The position numbers and the translations under genes are program-made. Positions 28,314-38,129 of a stretch of DNA of 64,000 nt are shown here, one piece after another (position 1 is the first letter of the stretch; each line of letters begins with the position of its first letter). A model generated the notes under the pieces. The model had not been told where the DNA came from. It saw only the letters and a list, made by a program, of their open reading frames with translations, and made no database searches. Source of the stretch: Bryobacterales bacterium (GTDB lineage Bacteria > Acidobacteriota > Terriglobia > Bryobacterales > Bryobacteraceae); assembly GCA_016713735.1 (NCBI GenBank), contig JADJOP010000043.1, forward strand, positions 248,001-312,000, in the 5' to 3' direction.

Positions 28314-29160
28314 CGAGCATCGCTCCCGAGCAGCCGGTCGGATCGGTGACATTCGGGCAGTCCAGCAGTTCAGGCAGGTTCATGAGGTGGATCTTTGCGA
28401 TGCCGCTCGTTCCTCCCGGGTTGTAGGCAGGCTCGGCCTTGCCCAACATGGACAGTTGCAGATCGAAGGTCGCCGATCCGCTCTTAACCGTGAGGAGGCG
28501 GTTGATCGCCGTCTCGTGCGGGGTCGTGGATTGGTAGTGCCGGTGATACGCTTTCTCTCCCTCGGCATGGTTGGGCTCTTCTACCTTGTCGCAGGCCCGC
28601 TGCGCGTACACGCAGAGATTAAAGGGCATGTTGCGCATCAACACAACCTCGGAATCGTCGCCGAACTTCACCAGCGGCGAAATCGATTCGAATTCCTGGT
28701 AGACGAAACAATAGGCATCCAACAGTTCGGCAGGCTTTGCGCCACCGCGGATCAGCGCGGGCGGCGTCTGCCCGAGGATGTTCTGGTCGAAGACCTCCAA
28801 ACAACGAAACCGGCGGATGGCGGTCGGTTTCGGGACCGTGATCACCACGTCCTTCGCATCATCAATGGCGCCGACCTTCACCTTGCTGCCGTCGAGGATC
28901 AGGTTCTGGTACGGCGAAAGCAGTTCCAGCAGCTTCCTGCTGCCCGACTTCGGCCCAATGACCTTGTATTCCTGGCCGGGCGTCAGTGGGGACAGGCCCG
29001 CGACAGGATTGCCCTGAACGGCGGCTGGATTGCCGTAAAGCATCATGTGCTCGCTGGTGGCGCCGGTGCCGATATGCGGAATGATCACACGGAAGTCGTT
29101 GGTCGCCTTCCGTTCCTCGAACAACATCATGCCGTGGAAGATCAGGTTGAAGCGGAACAT
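28300..29160 (-). CDS. Conserved-looking protein of unknown function in the CHAT/trypsin operon
   Basis: A 286-residue protein starting MFRFNLIFHGMMLFEE, with no signal peptide or TM helix and no domain I recognise. It has a mixed alpha/beta look and several Cys late in the chain (DAYCFVYQ, NLCVYAQRAC, LLDCPNVTDPTGCSG). It lies between the CHAT and trypsin genes, 18 bases after the former and overlapping the latter, so it is surely part of the same functional unit. It could be a protease substrate, adaptor or effector. No better call can be supported from the sequence. Confidence 0.7.
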   Translation of the reverse strand: MFRFNLIFHGMMLFEERKATNDFRVIIPHIGTGATSEHMMLYGNPAAVQGNPVAGLSPLTPGQEYKVIGPKSGSRKLLELLSPYQNLILDGSKVKVGAIDDAKDVVITVPKPTAIRRFRCLEVFDQNILGQTPPALIRGGAKPAELLDAYCFVYQEFESISPLVKFGDDSEVVLMRNMPFNLCVYAQRACDKVEEPNHAEGEKAYHRHYQSTTPHETAINRLLTVKSGSATFDLQLSMLGKAEPAYNPGGTSGIAKIHLMNLPELLDCPNVTDPTGCSGAMLDENG

Positions 29161-29178
29161 GGGAATTCAAATCTCCTG

Positions 29179-30153
29179 TCAATAGCTGCGTTGGTAGAGC
29201 GCATACGGCGCCCAGTAATAGGGATGCGTAAAGCGCGGATTGGCGCGAAGTCTCTCCATGGCCTTGCGCAGAGCGGCTTCCGGCGTCTGTGACTGCCGGA
29301 GAGCGGCGTAGAAATGCTGAGCAAACTGGCTCGATGCCACGCTGTCCACGTCCCACAACGTAGCGATGACCTTGCGGGCGCCCGCCGCCAGGGCCGACTC
29401 GGCCAACCGCGACGGATCGAGCGAATCCTCCTCCCCCAACGCCGCCGTGGAACACGCCGACAGCACGGCCAGACGCGCCCGAAGCCGCAAGGGCGGCTTC
29501 AGCGCCAACAATCCAGCCCGGCCCTCCTCGTCCATGGCGCCGGGATCAGGAGTGGCGACCAGGGCCATCGAGCCACGCCACGGAATGGCATGTCCCGCGA
29601 AATGGAACACCTCGGCCGACTCGGAAGCGTGCCAGAACTGCGCGGGTATCGCTTCTTCTCCACGCAGCACCCGGACTCTCGCCCATCCTGCGGTCACGAA
29701 GCGAAGCTCATCATCGAGACCCGGCAGCGCCGCCAAATCCGACCCATCCGACCGACCCGCCGGACCCGCCACCGCCAGCAGGTTCCATTGAGCCGCACCC
29801 TCGGGCGGCCAACTGACGGGCGGAGCCGGAGCGTACGTCGCAGGCGCGCCCGTCCGCACGGATAGGAAGCCGAGCGGGAAACTCGCCAACTCGCCCCGAG
29901 CCTGCCACAAGCAGGCCGACCGTGAGAGGTGAGAACGAATGGCCACGGGCAGGAGGGCCCCCAGCAGTGCCTCGGCCTCACGCTCCGCTGTCGCCTGGTG
30001 TGATCGCGGGCTGGAGACTAGGTGAAGCAATGCCTGCAGCCTCATCCGGGCTTCCCGCACACTCAAGGGAGCCCACTGAAACTGCACCGCACCGTTCCGC
30101 TCTGTCCAGACACCCAACCGATCCTCCAGAGCGACCGGAGTGATCCGGATCAC
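29179..30153 (-). CDS. CHAT-domain caspase-like protease
   Basis: The 324-residue protein has a C-terminal CHAT (caspase HetF-associated with TPR) domain. The catalytic His is in VFHFAGHAIPWRG and the Cys in LAVLSACSTAALGEEDS, followed by LAESALAAGARKVIATLWDVD and ending HPYYWAPYALYQ, all typical. The N-terminal 100 residues are helical. The TPR partner that is often fused to CHAT is here the separate upstream gene, 12 bases away. CHAT proteases cleave specific protein targets on activation, for example gasdermins or Csx30-type proteins in described systems. The target here is unknown; the trypsin-like zymogen or the operon's exported proteins are candidates. Confidence 0.9.
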   Translation of the reverse strand: MIRITPVALEDRLGVWTERNGAVQFQWAPLSVREARMRLQALLHLVSSPRSHQATAEREAEALLGALLPVAIRSHLSRSACLWQARGELASFPLGFLSVRTGAPATYAPAPPVSWPPEGAAQWNLLAVAGPAGRSDGSDLAALPGLDDELRFVTAGWARVRVLRGEEAIPAQFWHASESAEVFHFAGHAIPWRGSMALVATPDPGAMDEEGRAGLLALKPPLRLRARLAVLSACSTAALGEEDSLDPSRLAESALAAGARKVIATLWDVDSVASSQFAQHFYAALRQSQTPEAALRKAMERLRANPRFTHPYYWAPYALYQRSY

Positions 30154-30165
30154 GTCGGAAGGGTG

Positions 30166-32355
30166 TCACGCCACGGGACGTATGTCACTCGCGCCGTCCG
30201 CTAGCCGCCAAGCGGCTTCCAGGTGTTCCTCCCAGACACGCAGGGCCTCCTCCTCACGCCCACTTCGCAACAGCGCACTGGTGAGGGTCTTACTGGCCTG
30301 CTCATGCAGAAGCCGGAACATGCGCGCTCCCGCGTTGAGCCGTTCTGCACGCAGCAGGCCCATCGCGCGCCGGGCATGTCCGGCGGCCAAAGCTGTATCC
30401 CCCGCTCGCAGTTCGAGGGCGGCTCTGCGAGACCAGTACGGGACCGCGAGCATGATGTTCTTCGAGTCGCCGAGCGAAGTTTCCATCGCTCGAAATGCCA
30501 CCAGGTCGCCCTGTGCATCCAGCAGGCCCGCGCGCGCATAGTTGAGATAAGCCGAGCCATTGGCGTCCTGCTCAAGTTGCTGTCCATGGGCGAGCGCCAT
30601 TCGATAGCTCTCGTTGGCGGCGGCGCTATCCCCTGTGCGTTCAGCGTACTGAGCCAGGGAGACGCGGGCCAGCGCCTCCAAGACCGCATAGCCGGATTGG
30701 TTCGATGCGTAGGCCGACATCTCCGCCGCCGCCCGCGCTACGTTCCAACGGCGTAGCGCCTCCGCCGAACGCATCAGGTCGTTGTAAAACTGCTGTGCCC
30801 GGTACACCGGCAGGCCGCCATCCAGTAGCAGACGAAGTGAGGATGCCGCAAGGCGGAGCGCCTCCCGGTAGCGGCCTTCGTAAACGAAGCGGCTGGTCTG
30901 GAAGCCTGCCGCGCGTAGATCCAGCAAGTGAAATCCCGCCTCTCGGGCGCGCGCCGAGGCCTCCGCGGTAAGCGTTGCGCCCGCGCCGAGGCGGCCACTC
31001 GAATTGGCGCACGTGGCCAACTCCAGCTGCGACTGAATGGCCAGCCAGCGGAACCCAAGCGCACGCGCGCGATCAGGTAGTTCCTCCGGCGAACAGCCCG
31101 TGAGCGTCCTCGAATGCGAGGCGCGGAACAGGAATTCGAAATCCCGCCACGCGGCCAGTGCCGGCGGCAAGCCAGCGGCGCTCAGCGCAGCCACCTCCGC
31201 TGGCAGCGCCAGGTACAACTCGGGCCTCATGGACGCCCGCGCCTCAGCCAATGCGGATAAGTGCGTGATTACAGTACCCCAGCGCTCCCCATCCAGCGCC
31301 AACAATGCCTCCAACCATCGATCCTGATGCCGCTCCAACAGGAGCCGGGCCGTCCGTTGGAGCTCCTCCATATTCCCTGCCCGTGCTCCTAACCTCGCCA
31401 GCCGGCCCGTGCGCATCCAGTGGTCCAGTTGGATCTCGGCCGTGGCTCCCGGGGCCTCGGGCCTCCGCAATAGCCCGCGCCGTTTGCGGGCCAACGCGAG
31501 TTGCTCTTCTGCCTCCCGTCTCCATGCAGGATCACTCTCCCTGCGCACACAGGCCTCTAAGTCCCGCATGGCCGCATCGTGCAACTCCAATCGCAGATAC
31601 AAGACTCCCCGGTTGAACAGAACAGCCGTGTCGTCCGGGTTCAGCCGGATCGCGTCGCTCAACAACTCGATGGCCTTGGTGTAGTCCGCCTCTGAGCGTG
31701 TTGACTCGCCCCGCTGGCCGTATGCCAGCCCCAGCGCGCCTACGATCCCAGCGTCGTTGGCCGCGCGCGCCGCCGCCAACTCAAGTGTGGCGATGGCCGC
31801 GCTGGTCTGGCCGCGCAACAATTGGGCGAGGCCGCGTGCGTGCAACCACTCGGGGGAGTCCTCGCCGCGCTCGGCGGCCCGCTGGATGAGGATCTCGCTT
31901 TCGAGCAGGGAGGCGGGAACCTCAGGGACTGAGTTCGCGCCGCGTTGCGCGCGGACCTCGCCGTGGGGGCGCTGATGGAAGGCGCAGCACGAACGGCCGC
32001 TGTTGCCCGTAACTCCGCGCGAGCATGTGCAGTGGAGCCTGCCGCGCCTCGTGCGGCCACCAGAGCGCCGCCGTCGCGGTAACCAGCAGCGACGCCGCGA
32101 TCGCCATCGCGCCGGCCCATCGTTGCCGCCAACCGCGGAGCGGCGGAGAGGACATGAGGGCTTGTTCGGGTGCTTCCCCCGCCAGTTCGGGATGCAGAAT
32201 CGCAATCGCCTCGCGCAGCAACTCGGAACATGTGCCGCACCCGGCGGCGTGCTCGAGCAACGGCATGGCGGCATCGTCCGGCATCGCCCGGCCGCCACCT
32301 CGGCCCATATCGTCTCCGGCGGACAGTGCTGCTTCTCCCACTCCGGTCCTCTCAT
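30166..32355 (-). CDS. Zinc-finger anti-sigma-like / TM / TPR protein with two compensating frameshifts
   Basis: ATG 32355 overlaps the sigma factor stop as ATGA and begins MRGPEWEKQHCPPETIWAEV. Near 32283-32295 the sensible reading moves to another frame: a zinc-finger pattern LLEHAAGCGTCSELL and a TM helix (AGAMAIAASLLVTATAALWW), then FVLRLPSAP. At a run of five bases (31965-31969) it returns to the first frame: HGEVRAQRGANSVPEV, then TPR repeats over about 550 residues (for example AIELLSDAIRLNPDDTAVLFNRGVLYLRL). The first frame has no stop throughout, so a full-length product of 729 residues would exist with a scrambled finger and TM region. It is a likely anti-sigma factor and TPR scaffold for the CHAT protease. 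Confidence 0.75.
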   Translation of the reverse strand: MRGPEWEKQHCPPETIWAEVAAGRCRTMPPCRCSSTPPGAAHVPSCCARRLRFCIPNWRGKHPNKPSCPLRRSAVGGNDGPARWRSRRRCWLPRRRRSGGRTRRGRLHCTCSRGVTGNSGRSCCAFHQRPHGEVRAQRGANSVPEVPASLLESEILIQRAAERGEDSPEWLHARGLAQLLRGQTSAAIATLELAAARAANDAGIVGALGLAYGQRGESTRSEADYTKAIELLSDAIRLNPDDTAVLFNRGVLYLRLELHDAAMRDLEACVRRESDPAWRREAEEQLALARKRRGLLRRPEAPGATAEIQLDHWMRTGRLARLGARAGNMEELQRTARLLLERHQDRWLEALLALDGERWGTVITHLSALAEARASMRPELYLALPAEVAALSAAGLPPALAAWRDFEFLFRASHSRTLTGCSPEELPDRARALGFRWLAIQSQLELATCANSSGRLGAGATLTAEASARAREAGFHLLDLRAAGFQTSRFVYEGRYREALRLAASSLRLLLDGGLPVYRAQQFYNDLMRSAEALRRWNVARAAAEMSAYASNQSGYAVLEALARVSLAQYAERTGDSAAANESYRMALAHGQQLEQDANGSAYLNYARAGLLDAQGDLVAFRAMETSLGDSKNIMLAVPYWSRRAALELRAGDTALAAGHARRAMGLLRAERLNAGARMFRLLHEQASKTLTSALLRSGREEEALRVWEEHLEAAWRLADGASDIRPVA

Positions 32356-33008
32356 TCCCCGCCTCCCATCCGCTTCCGTATGCTCTGGGTGAGCCGGTAA
32401 AGCAGACTCTCGATACCCTTGGCCCCTAAACCAAATGCCGGTACCGCGGCGATCTCAGCCGCCGTCCACCCCTGCCGGAAGTATAGCCAGAAGATCGTGC
32501 GCTGCCTGGCATCGTCCGGGAGCATCCCGTCAACCTCTGCCAGCAGGACGGCATGATCGGTCTGCCGCCTTCCGCACCAGGACCGCAACTGCTCCATGTG
32601 CTCCTCGTAGGGCACGGTGTTCGCAGCTCCCCGCTTACTTGCGTTCCGGCTGCGCGCCCAATCCCGGATGGTATTCACAGCCACAGTCCTAACCCACGCC
32701 ACTACTTCGGCCTCGGTGGGCGAGCCGAGTGCATCGGCGCCGGATCGAATGTACAGAGTGATTTTAAGGAAAATGTCCTGAATTAGATCTTGCGCATCGG
32801 TATAGTTTCCCGCTCCGAAACGGCTCGTCGCGCCCACCGCGATGGGGCGAATGACCGGCTCGCACAATTCCATCAGCGTCCGCCACCCGCGCTGATTCTG
32901 TGGCGTGGTCCGGCACAACAACCAGGCCTCGGCGAGTGTGAGAGATGGGGCCGGCAAGATTGAGGAACATTCTACCAGCGCCGCCGGCTGAAGATTCGGG
33001 TTCATCAT
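32352..33008 (-). CDS. ECF-family RNA polymerase sigma factor heading the CHAT operon
   Basis: A 218-residue sigma-70-like protein. Region 2 is seen in NYTDAQDLIQDIFLKITLYI and WVRTVAVNTIRDWARSRNAS. Region 4 is seen in LPDDARQRTIFWLYFRQGWTAAEIAAVPAFGLGAKGIESLLYRLTQSIRK, a helix-turn-helix with a short insertion. It couples by ATGA to the anti-sigma/TPR gene and probably drives its own operon. Sigma-TPR-CHAT gene sets recur in Acidobacteriota and related soil bacteria. Confidence 0.85.
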   Translation of the reverse strand: MMNPNLQPAALVECSSILPAPSLTLAEAWLLCRTTPQNQRGWRTLMELCEPVIRPIAVGATSRFGAGNYTDAQDLIQDIFLKITLYIRSGADALGSPTEAEVVAWVRTVAVNTIRDWARSRNASKRGAANTVPYEEHMEQLRSWCGRRQTDHAVLLAEVDGMLPDDARQRTIFWLYFRQGWTAAEIAAVPAFGLGAKGIESLLYRLTQSIRKRMGGGE

Positions 33009-33117
33009 GTTGGTTCATCTCTTGACCGCCCGGCGAGTACCTCTTCCCGCCGGGCGATGGATTGAGTCGTTGCCTGGGGCGCCTTGTATAGCCGGGCGCC
33101 CCATCACCGCCGCGCCA

Positions 33118-34712
33118 TTATGGCCGGAAGGCGGAAAGAAAGCTATCAAAGTTGAAAGTTATGCCGACGTTGGCCCCTACCCCCCATTTCTCTTGAATCA
33201 GGGATTTCCGGTTGGAAGCCGTGAAGGAAAGGGGGATGGAAAAGCCGGAATTCTTCACCGTAATGGTGAATTTGGCTTGGAAAACCCCCACCTCTCCCTC
33301 CGGCACGACTGCCGCTGCCGGCGTAGCCGCCGCCGGCGCCGTCGCTGTATCCGCCGCACTGAGGGGATTCATCAACGAGGCAAGCACTGCGGTGGACACC
33401 GGGGTTGCCTTCGGAATGTGCTCCCAGCGCGCCGCGAACGTAACCACATAGGCTCCGAACTCGTTCTTGAACTTGAGCGGGATGTCGTACTGCACTGTTA
33501 CCTTCGTGTCGCGCCAGCGCGAGTCCTGACTTCCAGGCCTCGATCCGTAGAACGAAGCCGACCCGTTCAGCGTCAGGTCATGCTTGCGCGCCTTATCCGG
33601 AGAGAATTCGAGCACGCCCGTCACCGTGTGCAAATCCGGCAAGAGCGGATCCCGCGTCACGGTCCAGTCCGCCGTAAGCAACGCTCCGTTCGCGATGAAC
33701 GACAGCGTCCGGCCGCGCGCCTCCCAAGAGGACAAATACTCCAACCTCAGGCCATTGAGGCTCCGAATCAGCAATGCGTTGCCAGCCAGCGATGTGTCGA
33801 GATCCTGAACCCGTCGGAAAGGCTCATCGAGAATTGCGGTCGCGCGCTCGGTAACCTCCTGCCAGTTTGGCTGGACCTCAGCCGAGAGCGTACGGTCCAG
33901 ATCGCTGAGCTCGGGCTTGACCGAGTTGAGAATGTTCTGGAGTTCCGCATTGTCCCGCATCGCCTGGCTGAACTCACGTGATCTCAGCAGCAGGTTTGTG
34001 GCTACTTCTATGCCCAGGCTCTGCCACCGCTGGCGATAGGCGGCGGCCGAAGGGTCGCGCCGGTTCACGATCTCGCTTCGAACCGACCACGAACCAACCT
34101 GCTGCTTGTTGGCCAGGAGCGTACCCGGTTGGGGGCCCCGCGAAGTGTCAAAGGTTACGGCAAACGAGATGCCGTTCCAGAAATTGCGCTGAGGCAGCAG
34201 AATGTCGATGGTGCTTTGCTTCGACGCTGCCCGAAGCAGCCCTGATACATTGCCACGAAACGTGACGTTGGTGCCGTCAACCGAGCGGTCCAACGCGCCG
34301 CTCTCCACCGCCCATCCGAAAATGGAGGGCGCTAGTCCCTTCGTGGCAAGCGAAGTAGCACCGTTGGCGCCGGATTGCGCGCCACTCTGTGTATCCGTGC
34401 GCATCCCCGTTTCCGCGGCCAACAACTGCTTCAGGAAGGCATCATCGCTTCCAGCAGTGGAGGCGAGCAGAAGGTAGGCGATCAACTCGGTTCGGGCCTC
34501 GAGCATACTGACGTAGCCGTTGGACCTCAGGGCGGCGGCGCTCTGTCCTTGGCTTCGAAGCTGCCCCTGAGCTGTTGCGACATGCCGGCCCAGTTCTCTG
34601 ATGGCGAGTTCCCGCACTTGGCGCCGCTGGTCGGTTTCGGCGGGCTGTTGACCCGCGAGCCCCCGGCGAGCAGCGCCGAGGCGGCGATCAGAACGATTCT
34701 GTTCATTCGCAT
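33118..34712 (-). CDS. Exported protein of unknown function, possible outer-membrane beta protein (signal peptide frameshifted)
   Basis: From ATG 34712 the reading is MRMNRIVLIAASALLAG, a clear signal peptide. It reaches a run of five C on the plus strand (34660-34664), after which the sense moves to the frame LAGQQPAETDQRR, then ELAIRELGRHVATAQ. One added base in that run joins them into about 530 residues. The rest is rich in amphipathic strands (VTVQYDIPLKFKNEFGAYVVTFAARW, KFTITVKNSGFSIPLSFTAS) and ends NVGITFNFDSFLSAFRP. No domain was recognised. A beta-barrel or other exported role is inferred. It may share regulation with the sigma-CHAT operon 110 bases downstream. Confidence 0.65.
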
Positions 34713-34730
34713 GGCGTCCTCCTTCGTTCC

Positions 34731-35165
34731 TTAGTCGCTGCCGGCGCCGCCCGCGCCTGCGGCCACGGCCGGAGCCGCCAAACTGGTCGAACTCACGGTG
34801 ATGAACTGGTAGTGGTTGATGGGGAACGGGACGATGGCCGAGATGAGGACAAAATCAACTTCGTCGAAATCCTCAACCGGGCTGATACGAATGGTGGCGT
34901 GGCTCCCGTTAGGGCCGGACAACATGATGGAAAGGTCCTGGATACTTCCATCCGGCCTCGCCAACGGCACCTGAAACGGCGAGGTTGTGATTTGTGGCCC
35001 ATTGTCCACGACTGCGACGAAGGTGCATCCGCTCGTCTCCACCTCCACGCGAGCAAATTCGCTATGCAAGCCGGAAAATCGGCCTGCAAGGCCAAAACTG
35101 GAAGAAAGTCGTTTCATCTGGCTGCTGCACTCCTTGATTGACAGAACGGGAAACGAGCCCTTCAT
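34731..35165 (-). CDS. Small protein of unknown function
   Basis: The 144-residue product (or 128 from MKRLSSSFG) is rich in beta-strand pattern (CTFVAVVDNGPQITTSPFQV, VDFVLISAIVPFPINHYQFI) and ends in a low-complexity Ala/Gly tail. No signal peptide or known motif was seen. It ends 18 bases before the start of the exported protein gene and is probably the first gene of the series. Confidence 0.55.
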   Translation of the reverse strand: MKGSFPVLSIKECSSQMKRLSSSFGLAGRFSGLHSEFARVEVETSGCTFVAVVDNGPQITTSPFQVPLARPDGSIQDLSIMLSGPNGSHATIRISPVEDFDEVDFVLISAIVPFPINHYQFITVSSTSLAAPAVAAGAGGAGSD

Positions 35166-35603
35166 CCTTCGAGGAAGTGAGACCTTCTGCTGTGTCAGGT
35201 GCCTGTCGACTGACCAGAGATCCGACTCCGCACGGTCGCGCTACGCGCGGCGGGGCAAGCGAAGCGTCGCGGGGGAGCCAGGCAAGCTGTGGAGGGCCGC
35301 AATCCGACGGGAGTTTAGCCAAAATGCCGGAGTCGTGGTGCCTCGCCCCCCTGAACAATCTGACCACCCTGCCCGAAAGAAGTAGACTGCTGGCCTTTTG
35401 ACGTGTCTCAGTCTTTGCATGCATTATTCTCGAGCCATCAGCTATGAACGAAATTCTGCTATCTGTATTTTTCCGAACAGTTATTGCGCCAACATGTTCA
35501 CAAGCCCAAGGTGAGCCTCGCATCAGCAGTCATGGCGCCGCCCTCGTTGGCAATTGAGCCGTGGCAACCACGAATCCATCGCCGGGTTCCCCGTTGCTTG
35601 CCG
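35166..35603. other. Intergenic region, no gene seen
   Basis: This region lies upstream of the small unknown protein and before the transposase remnant, and probably contains the promoter for the minus-strand genes. No repeat or RNA structure was recognised. Confidence 0.35.
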
Positions 35604-36185
35604 TTAGTTCAAGTCCGCCCCGTAGTCCGTCACGCCTGGATAGGGAACCAGACGTGCCTCTGGGCGTTTCCGCTCCCGGCGCGACGTCGACTCCCATCGC
35701 ACTGTGATAAGCACCCCCTCGGCTCGGGAAGCTCTCGAAAACTGCGGCCGTCCATTGCGCGGCAGTCCAGCAAGCAGCGATAGGTTGTACACCAGCAAAC
35801 ACCACGCCACCTGCTGTGTTTTCGCTTCATGCTCCCGGTCAAACAGCGGCGCTCCCACAACGCCATGCCCATGAATCGCAATTCGCGCCTCGGTCTGCGC
35901 TCTCCTCTGTACCAGAGCCGCGCATCGCGCATCGTGCGACCGGCTCAGTCGGCGAGACTACTGCAGCAGCGGCGAGTCGGCCAACCTCATGGCGAACTCG
36001 CGATAGGAATCCCCGGTCAGCGTGCGCGCAATCGAGGTGCGCAGAGCCGTGGCTGCCATACGTTGCACTAGAAGACGTTTGCCCTCGCACAGCGGCTCGC
36101 GACGTGCCCTGCGGCGTTGCACGTGCAGCCTCGCGAAGACCTCCTCGATGCGGGAGCGGCGCAGGATCTCGTCGATCCATTCCAA
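35604..36185 (-). pseudogene. Decayed transposase, N- and C-terminal fragments
   Basis: The right part (35958-36185) reads EWIDEILRRSRIEEVFARL then IARTLTGDSYREFAMRLADS and PLLQ, an N-terminal transposase segment. The left part (about 35740-35858) reads VGAPLFDREHEAKTQQVAW then CLLVYNLSLLAGLPR, which resembles the C-terminal end of DDE transposases. The catalytic core between them is missing and the frames are broken. The IS family cannot be named securely. It lies between the CHAT operon and the CRISPR-Cas locus. Confidence 0.6.
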
Positions 36186-36689
36186 CCTCTGACGCCAAGT
36201 GTGGGAGTCGACCGGGCCATCACAGTCGGTAGCGGCGGCTGCAGGGGCTCTTGCTCGCGAAGAGGCGGAGGCCAGGTGCGCAACAACTGCTCCGCAATCA
36301 TCCGCAACTATGCGAGGCCATTGTGCAGCAATCCAACAAAATCGATGCCGTTTGTTTGAGCCAGGACCCTCCCTGCGAGCCCATGAAATCAGGCATTCTA
36401 TAGGATCCTGTGGGAAAGAGACTCTTGCGGTATTCAGATAGCTGCCAGCGACTCCAACCTCACATGCACCCTGAGAGTCCGTCCATCTCCCGCTCAGCGC
36501 AGGTCCTCGAGTACCCGCCCCGAATACTCGCTGATCAGTCGAGCGGATGTTCTGCTATGTTCATTCAGGTTGTTCCAATTGGCCGAATGGCGAGTCTGGA
36601 ACAACGGCATTCAATCGCTATCGGACTTCTGTTCGCAGCTTAACAGAAGGGATGCCAGGTTCCATTTCGATCTGGAGGAGCAAAAGTCG

Positions 36690-38129
36690 ATGCGCTTTCA
36701 CCTTAGAATAGACGCAGTCAACCTAAATTCAAATGCCGTTGGGGATTGCCAGCAGCTTAGCGTTCTTCGCGGCGGTGGACTGCTGCTGCTCAACGCAGTT
36801 GCGCAGATTCCGATACAGGCCCGAACCTGGCGTGACTTCCCCGTACTAAACCGCATCAGCGGGGGCTCCTCATCCTTGTTGTGTTGGTTTGAGGCAGACC
36901 AAGAGGACTTGCCCTCAATGCGCACCCGGCTGGAAGAATTCCTAAACAGTTCCGGTGGCGAGTTGCCCACGAACATTGCGACTTTCACCATTGGATTCGA
37001 ACCGGTTCGTGAGAAGAAACCATTCTCTGTAGAACGCACCACTGCCCTGAGTCGGTGGGCTCAGATGAAGTCGCCTAGCGTGGCGTTTCCCGCAAGAGGC
37101 CATCGTGGTGTTTGTGAGATTGATTTGGTTCGGCCTGCCATGGTGGATCTCGGCAGCCTCCACGGCATGGCTAGTGAATCCGTCCGGTCTCGTTTTCGCT
37201 ATGGGCGCGACCAGAAGCATCGATTCTACGAAGAAAACGCGGGCGCAACGGGCATTCGATTCACTGATGACATTGAGAAACTCGCCGGGGATTCGGGCGG
37301 GCAATATGGCAACCTCGGCGACAAGATAGCCCTCATCCACATGGATGGTAACGGCTTCGGGTCCATTCAGAGGAAGTGTGACGCAGAAGCGAAACTGCGT
37401 GACTGGGATGAGTTCATCCAGGCAAAGCGCAAGGGCGCACTGCTATCGATCCTGAATGCAATCAAACTACGACCAGAATGGTTCAACCAGGACCTGCTGC
37501 GGCTGGAAACCCTGCTCTGGGGCGGCGACGAGATGGTGTTCGTTGTGCCGGCTTGGTGCGGCTGGAGCTTCCTCGATGCTTGGTTCAAATGCTCTCGAAA
37601 CTGGGAGTTCGCCACTCCGGAAGGCGTTTCTGCGACACTCACTCACTCTGCCTCAGTTGTGTTCTGCCATCACAAGGCGCCCATCCATCGAATCAAGCAG
37701 CTTGCTATCAGCATGACGGAAATGGCCAAGGATGCGTTTCGCGATCGCAATCATTTCGCCTACATGGTGCTCGAGAGTTTTGATCACGTGGGCAGAGACC
37801 TTGAGGAGCACATGAAGTCTCTCACTCATGCCATGGGTGTGCCTCGCGATCTGCTCCTCAGGGCAGACAGCATGGAGATGTTGACAAATTCCGTTGCTCG
37901 CCTGAAACGTGGGGGATTTCCCAAAAGCCAACTTGTCGAAATCGTGTCCGAGATTCAAAAGGGATCCGCCTACCAAGATCGGGTAGATCGGCTGGAACTG
38001 ACCACGGATGCCCAGTCTGCCCTCGGCGAACTGCTGGACGCCTTCGGCAACTCCCCCATTGCTTGGTTTCATCTGGTTGAGCTGTGGGATTATCTTCCGA
38101 ATCCCTCCGCACTATTGGAGGTGCAGTAA
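36690..38129 (+). CDS. cas10: Small Cas10 with GGDE palm motif, no HD nuclease domain
   Basis: The large subunit of a type III effector, 479 residues from ATG 36690 (GGAGGAG upstream; the longer frame is rejected). The palm/cyclase core is seen in KIALIHMDGNGFGSIQRK and LETLLWGGDEMVFVVPAW, where GGDE stands in for the usual GGDD. No N-terminal HD nuclease motif is present, so direct DNA cleavage is not expected. The protein is much shorter than typical Cas10. The palm would make a nucleotide second messenger when target RNA is bound. The TAA overlaps the next ATG as TAATG. The CorA-like and DHH genes downstream fit a signalling role. Confidence 0.88.
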   Translation: MRFHLRIDAVNLNSNAVGDCQQLSVLRGGGLLLLNAVAQIPIQARTWRDFPVLNRISGGSSSLLCWFEADQEDLPSMRTRLEEFLNSSGGELPTNIATFTIGFEPVREKKPFSVERTTALSRWAQMKSPSVAFPARGHRGVCEIDLVRPAMVDLGSLHGMASESVRSRFRYGRDQKHRFYEENAGATGIRFTDDIEKLAGDSGGQYGNLGDKIALIHMDGNGFGSIQRKCDAEAKLRDWDEFIQAKRKGALLSILNAIKLRPEWFNQDLLRLETLLWGGDEMVFVVPAWCGWSFLDAWFKCSRNWEFATPEGVSATLTHSASVVFCHHKAPIHRIKQLAISMTEMAKDAFRDRNHFAYMVLESFDHVGRDLEEHMKSLTHAMGVPRDLLLRADSMEMLTNSVARLKRGGFPKSQLVEIVSEIQKGSAYQDRVDRLELTTDAQSALGELLDAFGNSPIAWFHLVELWDYLPNPSALLEVQ

